Assembly (NCBI GenBank): GCA_034670405.1
Contig: JAXDDX010000003.1
Span: 8,684,501-8,748,500 of the forward strand
Source: Hoplostethus atlanticus
Taxonomy: Eukaryota > Chordata > Actinopteri > Trachichthyiformes > Trachichthyidae
Direction of reading: 5' to 3'
DNA: 64,000 bases
Position 1 is the stretch's first letter, and every line of letters starts with the position of its first letter. The notes under the pieces are model-generated. The model was not told the origin of the DNA. It ran no database searches and saw only the letters and a list, made by a program, of their open reading frames with translations. The position numbers were made by a program, and so were the translations under genes. Below are positions 48,251 to 60,678 of this stretch, piece by piece.

Positions 48251-49250
48251 TACACTGATTAGCCTAATGGGGGCACTATATTAAAATGTTAAACTCACCC
48301 CTCTCCCTGTCCCCTCTCCACCGTCTCTCCACTTTGAGTTGTGTTATTTCCCTGGTGCAGTACCTTTGACACCCTAGAGGAAGTTAGGTCCTGCATGTCT
48401 GCACTTGCTGCACGCACACCCTCGTCATTAAACCACTTTATTATCGTGATGAAATGCCATTTGTAGAATGTACCAGCACATAAATCAAAAGGGAGTTCTC
48501 CAAAAACTGTGACGCGCTACGCCGGTGGCACGGCATCATTTATCACTTTCTAGATCCGTGGCCTTCCGCACGACTCTTGAGTTGCCTGACATCTCTCTCT
48601 CCCCCTTTTCTAACCTCCAGCATAGTCAGCCATATCATCTGTATCCACTTTATCTCCAGCCCTGAGCCAGCCCATCAGGACAGCATGTCACAATGCATAT
48701 ACAGTCGTACAATCTCCCCATCTCACTCAATGAATAGCAAGAGTGGAGGGAAACAGTCTATATATAAAGTCAGTGTCTGGGGGTGCAGACTGCAAATGAT
48801 TTAGACTACCCTACGTTTTTATGGCCATCCATCAAGGAGAGGTAGACATTCTGGATGATTCATGTTATCTCCACATCACTGTCGAGAAGAGTATTGAGAC
48901 TCAGGAGTCCAAATAATGAAGTGCACAATGCAGAGCAAAAAGTTCAAAGGCTTTAATTTTCATTTACATTTAGAAAGCCATTCATCAGTGACCGCGATGG
49001 CTTTGATAAAACCGTGTTGATGTTTTGTACCTCGTTGCCGACAGGGGTACGTCAAGCAGAAGTGAGGGCGCTATTATGTTTTTCACGCACACACACACAC
49101 AAACACACATCAATTCAAAAGAGAAGTAAAGCTCTTGAGATATCTTTTCATGTGAAATCAGATATTAGCACACCAAAGTTGACAGCTGACTGAAAGCTGA
49201 CTGTTCTCCTCTAAAGCAGTGAGATCCTATCTTAGCCGACCCGGTTAAAG
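48251..49250. other. unique non-coding sequence
   Basis: A short CA run lies at about 49087-49107. No gene was recognised. Confidence 0.5.
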
Positions 49251-49760
49251 CTTCCACCGAATGGCTTTCATGTGAGCATCTGTACTGCCGTTTCCAGCAC
49301 ATTAACGCACCGTATCAGTTAAATAATGTGCGTTTATGTGACCTAATCGTTTCATTTAATCATCTGAAGTGGATTTCTGTTTAATTACTGTGCTGCTTCC
49401 ATACACTCCTGACGGTCCTGTGTGTTTGGGTCAATGACAACACCTCTCCTCATAATGTGGATTAATTACAGGCCCACTCCCACCTACCTCTGTCATGCTT
49501 GACATTTCACAGCACTCCGCTTTCTCGCCATTCTCCTTTTCTTCCCTGTCACCCAGAACTGCAGCTTCTGCTCTTCTCCCTCCACTCCTCCGTTTATCAT
49601 TAATCAGTCTTTCATAGCAGAATAATAAACATCATTGTGTTTGTAATTTTTCATGAATTTCCATTAAGCATTTTGATATGTCTGTGATTGCCTAATGTAT
49701 TTCTAAGAATTGAAGTGACTCATAAGGCGCTGGATGCCAGTGTTTGCTGTCAGTTACCAG
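49251..49760. promoter_or_regulatory. candidate regulatory (CNE-like) stretch
   Basis: Two repeat-free segments (49251-49440 and 49590-49760) rich in homeodomain-type cores: CACATTAACGC, ACCTAATCG, ATTTAATCATC, TTTAATTACTG, ATCATTAATCAG, GTAATTTTTCATG and CCATTAAGC. They are separated by a C/T-biased stretch. No open frame is present. Regulatory status is inference. Confidence 0.3.
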
Positions 49761-50099
49761 GGCAGAAGTATAAACTTTGAGGTAAGACTTTCTTTAAAAG
49801 GGGTTTAACACAGCACATTCATTAAAGGCCCATTGGTTGAGGGACAATCAACATTTATAACAGCTCCATTATGTGTAACCCTCAAACCCTCAAAACAAAA
49901 GCAATTTTCGATTTCAGATTTGTGCATGAAGATTGACCCAGTGTGTGACACTCAGTTTGAATGATAAAGGTGATTCCAAATACACCTATATGAAACAATA
50001 AAACAGTACTCTTTAACTGATATTTTTCTTTAGAGAGCGACAACATATTAGTATTAGTATTCATCAATTAAATAGCACAAGCCCAGAAGAACGGAGGGG

Positions 50100-50260
50100 A
50101 CAGCTACAGATAAAATCCACATTATAAAGTTTCATGGGGCTTTTATTTTGGAATTCGCCGTGTAATCGTGTTACACGGACTTAACAGATAACAAAACTGT
50201 AAGCGATTATCCGCTCAAGAACATGTCATGAAAACAGGTCATACGTCTTGTTATCGTGCT
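50100..50260. promoter_or_regulatory. repeat-free stretch with perfect inverted repeat
   Basis: A perfect 8-bp inverted repeat with a 5-base spacer (50158-50178; arms CCGTGTAA and TTACACGG) is surrounded by AT-rich, CpG-containing unique sequence. It could be a dimeric factor site or a chance palindrome; no RNA gene was recognised. Confidence 0.25.
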
Positions 50261-50468
50261 GTCCGAGCCCCTCACAAAGAAAGTGTTGCTTGCTTTCATG
50301 GCGGTTGAATCACCTCTGGGTGCTCCAGAACAGGGTGGCCTTCTTTTGGTGATGGAGAGAGAGAGCCATGTCTCAGTGACCCCTTCACACAACACTGCTT
50401 ATTGATTGATTGCTTGTAGCAGGGCTCAGCCCCCCTCCCAAGGACAAGTGGCTCCAAACACATATAGT

Positions 50469-50494
50469 ACACACACACACACACACACACACAC
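50469..50494. repeat. (CA)n microsatellite
   Basis: About 13 AC units. Confidence 0.96.
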
Positions 50495-50821
50495 TTCCCT
50501 CTGTTTGCTTTGACAGGTCTCAAGAGTATACTATACTTGCCTTTGTCTTTGAGAACATATTTACTAAAGGTGCAGCTGTACACACTGTGTCCGTTAAGAC
50601 CTGTGTGAGATGGAGTGACAAAGTTATTGCCAAGTTCTGCTGAGGGAAGCACTAAATAATACACACCCAGTTTTTATAACATACAGTATAAATACATAAG
50701 ATTAATCTTTGTACCTTCACACTGAAAAATGGTCTGTACTCACAATGGACTTAAGACTTATTTTAACAGGAAGGACCTTGACCCTTCACAAACAGAATGG
50801 ATTGTTTAGTTAGCTCCCTTC

Positions 50822-50823
<2 letters not shown>

Positions 50824-50854
<31 letters not shown>
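50824..50854. repeat. (GT)n microsatellite
   Basis: About 15 GT units. Confidence 0.97.
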
Positions 50855-50855
<1 letters not shown>

Positions 50856-51017
50856 TCCATTTTTCCATTTGTCCATATTGTTTTCTTTCTATCTCTCTAT
50901 CATTATCTATTACCGGGGGGAGGATATGTGTCACTGTGCCTTCCATGTGGATGTCTACATCAATCCACGTTGCTGTGACAGAGCCCTTGCATGTACCTTG
51001 CAAGCACTAGCCTCTGT

Positions 51018-51089
51018 CACACACACACATGCACACTCTAACACTTGATGGTATAAATGCATTATACATGCACACACACACACACACAA
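51018..51089. repeat. two short (CA)n arrays
   Basis: CA runs at about 51018-51030 and 51070-51089, separated by unique sequence. Confidence 0.9.
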
Positions 51090-51327
51090 AAACCACTGGC
51101 TGTATGAGGAGGTATGTATATGGCAGGGTGGGAGTGCTGGGGAGAGGTATGAGGTTATGGGTGGAGGTGTATAGGGCAGGATTTTGGCGGGGGGACAAGG
51201 GACGGACTGGAGGGACCGACTGCCACCAAGCAGCTGTTAGACTCTGCTGGCCTGCCGCGTGTTATTTATTGCAGCACTGGTTAGGATCTCAGCGTGGTGT
51301 CTGCAAAGTGGGTCAGCATATTATCTA

Positions 51328-51420
51328 CCTCCCTCCTTCACTCCCTCCCTCCTCCCTCACTCACTATCTCACTCTCCCCATCATCCAGCTCCCGATCCCT
51401 CCCTCCCTCCCACCCTTTTC
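51328..51420. repeat. (CCCT)n pyrimidine-rich low-complexity tract
   Basis: About 90 bp of CTCC/CCCT units and C/T-biased DNA. It keeps two forward frames open (121 and 172 codons, low complexity). Confidence 0.88.
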
Positions 51421-51784
51421 GCTAACGCTCGCTCTGTCTCACATCTGTTTCACCATGTACGCCGTGTTTTTCTCTTTGCCCTTCCTCCTCCTCTGTCTCT
51501 TTTCTTTCCTCGCCGTCTTCAACTTTCTCTTGTTTTGTTCCCTCTAATTTTGGCTCTCTTCCTTCACACCGCCGTTGCTCCTTTTAGCATCATTCCAATT
51601 CCTTCTTTTTTGGCCGTCCCCTGATCGTCCCACCCTCCCCGTGGTTGTCTGTAGAGTGTCTCTGTAAACAGCAGGCTCAGGCTATACTGCAGCCCAGACG
51701 CCCAACGAGCTTCATTAGCAGCCGTCCACTGCGATTCAGGAATCACATTAAAAATAATAAATGCGCAATGCTCGCAAGAGAGTA

Positions 51785-51835
51785 CACACACACACACACA
51801 CAGTCATTGGCTTTCTCTCTCACACACACACACAT
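51785..51835. repeat. two short (CA)n arrays
   Basis: CA runs at about 51785-51802 and 51821-51834 flank a CTCTCTCT segment. Confidence 0.9.
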
Positions 51836-52184
51836 AGTCGCACACTCACACAGACACTTTCCAACACAAGTTCACGCACTTTCACAATTAAACACCCCTG
51901 CTGAGAGAATATGCTCAAAGTGGCTCAGTGTTCTCTCACTCCTGACTCTACCAATCCTCCGTAGAGCATATGATCATCGGAGGCTGAGGCGAGCTAAGGG
52001 TGTAAGCATGCTGACTCATCCAGGTGTAGTTTATCTCCAAACTTTGCTGGGTTTGGTTTTCGGACCTGCGAGGGTCTAAGGTCTACCAGGTTCCCACAAG
52101 TCTGAAGAGCTGCGGTGATGATTTCCAATCCCCTTCTCCAACCGTCCTAAAGCCTTAGTCAGAACCTCAATCCAGCGACCCCTG

Positions 52185-52335
52185 GGGGAAGGGGCGGGGC
52201 ACTGGTTTATTCCCACAGCCAGGTTGCTAGGATACCATTCTTAGATGTGCTAAAAGTGAGCACCTGTGTATGACTTGCACCTGCTACTCTAAGAGAGGAG
52301 TTATAAAAATGTATGTCGGCACCTCTCTCTCTCTA
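52185..52335 (+). promoter_or_regulatory. promoter-like motif arrangement
   Basis: A GC-box GGGGCGGGGC (52191-52200), an RFX-like GTTGCTAGG (52223-52231) and a TATA-type TTATAAAAATG (52301-52311) lie in this order over about 110 bp, followed by a pyrimidine-rich stretch. No recognisable transcript or exon lies downstream. The GC-box to TATA distance is plausible for a TATA promoter, but these motifs also occur by chance. Confidence 0.25.
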
Positions 52336-52691
52336 ATCTTTCTCATCTTTCTTTTATATTCATCCTCATTTGACGAGAACGGGTTCAATCTCTGCAGTGG
52401 TGCAAATACTTAGTGAACACAACCAATCCTTCCACCTCCCCAACAGCAGCCCTATCAGCCCCACTGGTACTAAACAAGCTGCATTTAAAGAGTTTTTTTT
52501 TTTTTTTCTCAACCTTTCATGTTTCTTGACTGCCTTGAAAAAAAAATAAAAAAAAATAAAATCTAGGCCATGCAAAGTCTGAATGTTTCATATTCTGCCT
52601 TTGGAAGAAAACACATGCATGCGCACACCCAGCAGAGAGGCTATGATAAAGAAAATTAAGACACTCCAGCAACTCTTGCAGCTGTTTTTCA

Positions 52692-52692
<1 letters not shown>

Positions 52693-52742
<50 letters not shown>
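52693..52742. repeat. (CT)n microsatellite
   Basis: About 25 CT units with one TTT interruption. T and A runs lie at about 52491-52508 and 52540-52561. Confidence 0.97.
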
Positions 52743-54308
52743 CTGTCCCCCTATTCTTTCCCACCAACATTTCATCCCTCCCTCCCTTCTGACCCCCTCT
52801 CCCCCAGAACAATACACAACATTTGCCGGCCCGTGGAGAGAGAATAGCTTCAGAGGGATTGCAACCAATTAAAGGGAGCAGTGCTACACTTTCAAGAACT
52901 GCTGCACACAAGACAAAGCGGTATGTTTGCAATCTAGCCCAGTGTCTCCTCGCTAGCCCGTGGCCATCAATCTTGGCTACAGCGGGTGGCAAAAGGGGCA
53001 GGGAGGAGGAGAAGCAGGAGGTTTGCACCAGGGTCACTACATCATCACCCTGCGCAAACCCTACCCGCGCATCCCGATCCCCTCTATCTCCTCATCCACC
53101 GGGCGCTATAAATGTCAGCGGCGCTCCCACCCCAGTTCATGCCCATATATTGAGGATCAACCTCCTGGGACTTGATACATGTTTCTGTCCTTTCCTGGCC
53201 ACGCTTCCACACCCCGAGAGAGTACAAGGCTATACTGTACTGCATCCTGGGCATCAGTCACGGAGGATCACCTTCTGGACCTACGCACTCATTCTCCTCC
53301 GAGATGCTGATGCTATTTACGGTGACAGGCATTAGAGGTACTGACACTCACCATCATCAAGAAAGACAGCCAGTCTAAACAATAAGTTAAGTAAGAGGGT
53401 ATGGTATATGAATAAATACAAGCACTGGGGAAATACTGTGCATGCATGCTGAGTGTGCATCAGTGTTTCCCCCATGCTGCTGGTGTCCATGGTGTAATAC
53501 ACTGTTATTATGAGCCATTGTTGATTCTCACTAAGATCAGCCTTAAATATGCTGGTTTCCACTATGATACATATACTATTTAAACTGTAGATAGATCTAT
53601 CAACACTGCTCCTCCGTGCAGAACCTAGCAGTGATAGCAGCCCAAAGTTTGTTATCAGCGTTATTGGATTTTGCCCAGAATCGTACTTCTGCTACTTCTG
53701 TGTCTTTCTGCAATCCTTTTGCCATCTGATATGATTTGTCAGTGTGACTATAGCTGCAAATAAACAAATAGTGCTCTCGGTCCTGTGGCACGAACGTGTG
53801 GCGTTTGCCTTTCCACGTCCTGCTCGGGCCCTCGCTGTGGATAACGGCTACTGAAAGACGACAGGCCTGCAGGACCGAAGCCAGATGAAGCCTACTGCAG
53901 CGGTGATAGAAGACTGCATCCAGTGCAAGCCTATTGGCCGTGTGGCATATGTCTGAGTCCCATTGGACCACTGCTCATCTCCTCCCCTCTGCTCCTCTCT
54001 GACATTTACTTACTGCATGCCTGTGTCCCACCCTAATATCTTTAAAGGAAATCTCTTGTCCATCTGTCATTTTTTCATCTTTCTCGTTCCTCTCAAGGGC
54101 AATGGATATTTTCATCATTTCTTTGGTGTTCTTGTGCTTTTTCCCCCTCTATTGGAACACCCTGCTCCTCGAAATGAGTGAGCCACTCTTCTAGCTTCCA
54201 CTCATTGACCAAAGTCAACCATTATGTTCCCTATGTGCATTAATTTGGCCTGCAATCACAAAAGGAAAACTGTCTCTGCAGTAATGTTTCACCATCCATA
54301 CTGCACAT
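52743..54308. other. unique non-coding sequence
   Basis: Forward frames at 52823-53335 (170 codons) and the reverse frame at 53600-53971 (123 codons) show no domain, signal peptide or repeat and were not accepted as genes. A MEF2-like CTATAAATG lies at 53106-53114. Confidence 0.4.

Positions 54309-54354
<46 letters not shown>
54309..54354. repeat. (CA)n microsatellite
   Basis: About 23 perfect CA units. Confidence 0.98.
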
Positions 54355-54356
<2 letters not shown>

Positions 54357-54478
54357 GCTGGCCTCCTTGTCCAGCCAGCTGTAATTACTCCTATATGGGC
54401 CTTTCTTCAAATTTGATCATCAATAATAAGAGAGATGAAACCAGATGTTTTTTACCTGCAGACCAGCTAAATAAGTAA

Positions 54479-54481
<3 letters not shown>

Positions 54482-54511
<30 letters not shown>
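54482..54511. repeat. (GT)n microsatellite
   Basis: About 15 TG units, 127 bp after a CA array of opposite phase. Confidence 0.97.
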
Positions 54512-54516
<5 letters not shown>

Positions 54517-55722
54517 GAGCGTGAGAAGGGAGTCTCTTGATATGAATGTTTGTGTACATGCTCATGTTTGCCCCCCCCCCCTTGTCCTGCCACCACCTGT
54601 GAGTCTAAGAGCAGTGCTAGTTGGGTGGTTGACAGCTGTCAGGGGGGCAACAATGACTTTGTTGGCCCAGTGACTTGATGCGATCATGTTGTGTTATGCA
54701 AACTTTGCTGTCAGGCTGGATCAATCTGTGCTGACAGTGACAGGTACTGGGGGAGACGTGGGGAAGAATATGAGCGATCGGGGCCCTGTCATCTCTCTTA
54801 TTATCACCCCAAGCTACTGCATAAACAGCCTTCTTGGACCAGGTAGGCCATGCCACAGCCTGCAATACTTCAGCATCTCAACTCAAGCACCAAGAGGGGA
54901 GAGACACTGAAGGCTGGAGCGGGTAGGAACAGATGCAGAATCAAAACGGGTCTTCGTTTGTCTATGTTTCAGGACCACGGACGGCTCCCCAGAGGGTCTG
55001 GGCGTTGTCCTTTCATAGTGCTGAAAAGGAATTGTGACTTTATTTAGTCAGTCTGTGGTGGAGAAATATATGTACGACAGAAATATGAGTGCATGAAAGC
55101 CTAGACCAGCTGTGGCCTGAATGTGTCAGGTTCAAACATCACTGTGCGTATTGAATAAGGAATAGAGCATAAGGCAGGAACAGTACAGAGGAGCTTTATG
55201 GCAGCGCCATCAGCTTTAATGGAGGCTGAGAGGCAGCTATGTGCATCTCCTCTGGATTTTTCTATTGCTTTTCTCTCTATCTCTATCTCTCTCTCTCTCA
55301 TTTTATTTTCCATCCTTCAGTTGCCTAAACACACATTTCAGAGTCATTAGAAAATGTCAGCTGGAGCAAGCAGGCAGTAGTGCTCAGGCACATAAATATT
55401 GACTTGGCACCCATATTGCTGCACACTTTACTACTATAACCCTCGCTGTCACAGTTAAAGTAATTTCATTCTTAAATTCATATTGGAATCATGTTTCTTC
55501 CTTGGAGCAGATAACGCGAGCCTCAGTCCCCCATCTCTCCTCTGTTTACCTCCCCCCCAAAGATGAACAAATAGGGCCATTTATTCCACAGCATTCCTTC
55601 ATATTATTTTTCATTGTTCAACAGAGGCCAGTGGTGTCGTGACAGAAGCTTGTACCATAATCCTCTACTGTATATCTTAAAAACTACTTCATCTTCTCTC
55701 TTCTACTCTGTCTTGCTTGTGT

Positions 55723-55724
<2 letters not shown>
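54512..55724. other. unique non-coding sequence
   Basis: A C run lies at about 54571-54580. No gene was recognised. Confidence 0.5.

Positions 55725-55764
<40 letters not shown>
55725..55764. repeat. (CT)n microsatellite
   Basis: About 20 perfect TC units. Confidence 0.97.
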
Positions 55765-55768
<4 letters not shown>

Positions 55769-57269
55769 CATTGATCTATCTCTCAAATACAAATGAACAT
55801 GCACAGACACGCCCTTTCAGACACCCTTACCACCATGACTACTGCCACCACAAAAAAATACACACTCACACTTTTCTTTCCTATTGATGTTAGGAAAATG
55901 CACATTTCTAATAAGCCAGGGGTCTTCATCTCACATTTGTTTCTAGTGCCATTACAATCTCTCCTCCTCCCTCAGAATGAAGGAGGCTCACATGGAAGAA
56001 AGCAGTGAAGAACGCAGGCTGTGTATTGTTTGGCTGCCTTTGATGAGCCTTTCCACCATAAATGAAAAATAAACATGTCCGTCTGGCTGTCTTCCTGTGG
56101 TTCTTGACATCAGCTACAAAGCCCCGTGGATAGAGAGGGGAGAGAAAGAAAAACTCGCTCCTGTTGACATGATTGTGGCAATTCAGCTGTTGATTGCTGT
56201 TTGCCTTCTGTGGCACAAAAAGCAGTCGCCTGAAGATCCTCCGTCCCCCCCGCACCAAAAACACAGACGGTTGCACAACGGACTGCGGTGAGCTCAACGC
56301 AAACAGACATAAGACAGCCTCTGTCAGCATAGATTCCACACACCTCTCTCAGCACGCCGTGGGCATGGACGGGTTATCACTGCACACAAGCACTCCAGGT
56401 GGAGTACATGCAAACAGTTGGAAAACACACCACAATTGGCAATTGGGAGGCATTAGATGAGTGCACCCAGTGAAATCAACGGTAGAAAAGGGAAAAATAT
56501 TGCACTTAGCCCAGCTGAGCCCCATCACGGGGATATCTACAAGCCCTGGTTGCAGAGACACTCAGTTGGAAACAAGCAACAGCCCGGAGTGTGGATATTT
56601 CCTCTCTAAGTGGGCGCTGCTCAGAGGAGAAACGTCTATGTTGGCCTGGTTGCACAAGGCTGCTCGGTGCGGTTCGACAAGAATACTGTTAAAGCAATTT
56701 AAAGAGGAGGATCATTGGTGGAAAACATTTCTGTGAGGCTGGACAAGGACCTGGCTACTGCAGACAGCGTTCTTTTTTTTGATGAGAGCAAAGCAAAGGG
56801 CAGTGTGAATAGCTTGTTGGGGTGCTGGGACACACTTTGAAAAAAAACATACTGGACATGCATTTCATCTGAGATCTGGAGCTTGGCATGGCTTTCTTCC
56901 TGGAGCAACCAGGGCGATGAGAGGCCGGGAGCACATCGGGCCACGCTAAAGAGCTTCAGACCAGTAAAGGCTAATAGAATAATACCACATAGTATTTTGA
57001 GAAGTGTCCCCCAGTGCACACAAGCTCATGTCACTGCTACTAAATGTGCCAAATGCTGTGTTTTGTTCAGTGATCTGCTCAACTAATTCATTCTAGAGAT
57101 TTCTATCACAGCAATGGCATATCTTCAAGCCACCGTTCCACTGCTGTACAATATTGCGCAAGGTATTGTATAGAATTGCTTTATCTTATAGGAGTGTGTG
57201 TGATGTCGCTGTCTACATAGATCATACATAGAGAAAATGAAAGAGATTAAATAACGTGAGAGTGGGTGT

Positions 57270-57271
<2 letters not shown>
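55765..57271. other. unique non-coding sequence
   Basis: Several open frames of 60-137 codons on both strands (55926-56736) overlap each other and show no domain. Confidence 0.4.

Positions 57272-57301
<30 letters not shown>
57272..57301. repeat. (GA)n microsatellite
   Basis: About 15 AG units. Confidence 0.97.
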
Positions 57302-57303
<2 letters not shown>

Positions 57304-60263
57304 TCACAACAGAGACAAGATCCGGTGTTGATCCACCAGCAGGAATGAATGGGCATGTATCATACGCATGAGGTCTGTATACACATATAAGAGTACTGCG
57401 TGTGCTGAGGAGGCGCTGATACCTCAAGGTCTGAGAGAGAGGAATAGAATAGGGATCTGCATCTGTATTTATGGGTAAGGTTATGGTTCGTTACCTTATG
57501 AGGGGCATGCAGGGAGAAAGAGTGAGGGAGGAGACAGGGTTAAGGCTGGCAGATGTGCAGTGCAGCAGGAACACAGGTGCAGGCCAGTTTAATGAGCAAG
57601 GGGAGGCCATGTGGACTAAACTCCCTCATCTGTTGCCATCACGCCGATGATGAGTCCATTTTGGGGTGAGTTCTGCTCCGTTTACCCCCCCTCCAGGACA
57701 TGTAAGACTTCGAGCCCGGCCATATGGAGTCCAAGGCAGCATAGCAGAGTGCCTTGGCTCTGACCTGATTGAAATGGACCACTGATGGGCTGAGCTCAGT
57801 GGGAGCAGGTAGGAAATATCCTCTCGAGAGTCCTGCTTTTAAAGGAGAGGAATACCTGCATTTTTTAAGACAAACAGCAGCAACGGTGATTGCCGAAACC
57901 ACTCTACAGACTAGCAGAGAAGATTATAGGCTACAATCCTCCAGAGAAACTACTGTATGTGGTAAGCACAAAGGTGGTCCACCCAGGCAGGCAGACTGGA
58001 GTCAAAGTGGACCTGCGAGTGGGGCTGCTGGTGTGCCTGGTGTGCAGACGCCCTCTGCTAGCCTCTCAGAAGGCCCAGAAAGTAATTACCGGATGCTAAG
58101 TGGTAATGGGAAATCTGTGTCACACATTGGAGCCGCACAAGCTAAGGTTTGAAATTCACAATCAACCTGGATTTCCCATTAGAATCCAAACAAGGCTTTT
58201 GTTGTGCTTGGTGGCTGATGGTGCACCTAAAGGTATGCAGGCACGAGAGCTGAGCCGGAGCTATCATTAGATCTGTTGCTACGCCGTCCATTTGTTTTGC
58301 TCTGCTCTGTTTTACTGAACAAATAGACCAGCTGAGATGCCGGTGTCATTGTTCCGCTCGGGTCACGGTGACAGATGTAGGATCAGCGGAGGGTTTTGCG
58401 AAGCACATAGAAAAGCATTTGCCTTTCTCCCTTTTTGAAGTCTTTCTTGTTTAACGTGGCTAGTACGGATGGGTTGCACAGCAAATTGACTTAGCCGGTG
58501 GCCTCGTACCACCACACACACGAGCTGAAAATGAGAGAGAGTAAAAAATGAGAGAGATAGATAGAGAGATGGCATGTGTGGCGTGTGCTAAGCTCACACA
58601 TGTGCATGGATAATTGAAAGGTTTCGGTCGCCTGCTTGTGACAACAGAAGTCACAGGTCTCTGCTCTGATGGCGGCGCCCCGTCCTGAGCACCTGCCCCT
58701 ACCCGGCTAATCTCACAGCATTCCTGTAGCTGTCCGTCGGCAGACCACAGCGCAGCGCCACGGTCAGCCGCGCGGTTTAGCATCGCTTCAATTAAGTGGC
58801 AAATATGAAGTATTGCTGGCCAAGTAGCGATTATAGATATTTTCTTTCTAAAGAGAATGGAGTCAGCATTGATTACGACGGCAGTGGAATTGGAGGATTA
58901 ATGGCTGTTAATTTGCACTGTCATTTGTCAACATCAAGTCTGTGTGTGGTATCAGCATGTGTCTGGAGAAGCAACATGCATCATGGACAGGGCAAAGCAC
59001 TTTTCAGACCATGTTCTCCGTCTACGCTACAAGTCTCTGGCACCAGCTGAAAGACAATAGCAGATTTTCCATTAAGACACGGAGGCTTGGGTTGCACTGA
59101 ACTTGGGTAAACGTTGCCTTCTTTTTTTAGAGACGCCTGGTCAAAATAAACCACGGGGCCTTCAATGTAAGCCGATTCTCTCTCTGAGTCCATTTTGAGA
59201 GGTCAAATTTTTAGTTAGTCTCCATGGAACCAGCGATGCTAACAAGCTGCAGCATCACACAGACAAATTCCCCCCACCCTCTTTGGGGATAGGGGGGAGT
59301 TATATGAGAGGAGATACTGCAGGACACGTAGACCAAAGAAATGGAAGCAGCCCCGTGGTTTGTTTGACCTCTGAGCGGTAACACAGTATTCGCTACAGAT
59401 GGCCTGCGTGCACCTCGCTGCTCATTGCCCACCCAGGTACCGTCATCGCAAATCTTCCCATCCCAGAACACACGGACCACCATGCCAACGGACGGGGCTG
59501 AGGGCTGGCACGTGCCCAAACAGCCCTGAGCTCACTTCGGTGCAGCTGGGGAAGCTCTCACAATGCACTATTCACTCGAGGAAGTTCTTGGTCAATACAC
59601 CCTTGCAGAGAGACAGCCTCAGATGTAAATGGAGGCTAGCTTTAAAGGACCACAAAGTTCTAACTATTTCTTTTTTATGCTAAGCAGAAGTCATAATCCA
59701 ATACGACTATTAAACTGTCATGTCACCCAGACGAATGCCCACCTCTGTCTGACTAATGATCAGTCAAACTCTGACCCAGCCATAATCACTGTGGGCTTTC
59801 CAGCTTTTTTTTCCCCAACTCTCATTACTGATAATTTTACAGGCGAGTTACACGAGAAGAATAAAGAACGCTACGAGACGTGAGACCGTCTAACCGTCTA
59901 TTAGACGTCTAACAGTTTGGACAAGGTTTTCAAACTGAAAGTGAGCTCCGGCAGTTTAGACACCGAGGGAAAGTCGATAAGAACAGCCTTACGGAGGCGT
60001 ACATGCTAAAAAAGTGAAAATGTTATATTAAGTTTGTGCTGATACGTCACTAGTTTGTGTGGTGATGCAAAAAAAAAAAACAATCCCTTCACAGTCAATC
60101 ATCTGCCCACTGTGTAACTGTCTGCTTTATTGTTTCTTGCAAGCAAATTCTGGTTTTATGAGGACAAATGCTGCGCTGGCTGTTTGTAAGATGCATTTCA
60201 AGCCATTCCGTCATCCACCCATCATAGCGGCACTCCCTCTACGTCTGTCAAATGCACATGCAA
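57302..60263. other. unique sequence with a CpG-rich patch
   Basis: 58660-58800 is CpG-rich and leads into AT-rich sequence, which could be regulatory. A short compound inverted/direct repeat of GTCTA units lies at 59885-59912. No exon could be supported in the frames at 57769-58152, 58460-58783 or 59211-59519. Confidence 0.4.
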
Positions 60264-60325
60264 ACACCCCCTCAAAACGAAGAATAGACACACACACACA
60301 CACACCCCCTCAAAAACGAAGAATA

Positions 60326-60362
<37 letters not shown>
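60264..60362. repeat. tandem duplication with (CA)n arrays
   Basis: A unit reading CACCCCCTCAAAACGAAG followed by AATAGACACAC occurs at about 60264 and again at 60302 (38-bp period, one extra A in copy 2). Each copy ends in a CA array; the second array (about 60327-60361) is longer. Confidence 0.93.
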
Positions 60363-60365
<3 letters not shown>

Positions 60366-60443
60366 ATGCATACAAACCCTTTTACCCTACAGCATTTTCA
60401 TCTGCAGAATCACAGCAGTGGAAAGAGAGAGACCGAATGAAGG

Positions 60444-60447
<4 letters not shown>

Positions 60448-60512
<65 letters not shown>
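60448..60512. repeat. (GA)n microsatellite
   Basis: About 32 perfect GA units, lying 86 bp after the CA array. Confidence 0.98.
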
Positions 60513-60516
<4 letters not shown>

Positions 60517-60678
60517 TAGCTTGAAGAAGAGTTTTGGTCACAATAACAAGCATAGAGTACGGCTAACTGCACAGAGCCTCGAGCGCAGATAAACACAAAA
60601 TAAAAGGCTACATAAACACATGCAGCCACTAGAAAGAAAAAAGGGGTTCGGTGGACAACTCTGTGTGTACACACTCTT

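Noticed and set aside
51029..51624. Forward frames of 121 and 172 codons
   Set aside because: Mostly a CCCT-rich tract; no recognisable domain.
53600..53971. 123-codon reverse frame
   Set aside because: Complex composition but no recognisable motif; length is compatible with chance.
57890..58099. 69-codon frame with protein-like hydrophobic segment
   Set aside because: It overlaps a longer frame in another phase; no family recognised.
59211..59519. Reverse-strand frame containing VRVFWDGKICDDGTW
   Set aside because: It looks protein-like, but no family was recognised and no convincing splice sites bound it.
60059..60592. 177-codon forward frame
   Set aside because: It is made largely of His-Thr and Arg-Glu repeats from CA and GA arrays.
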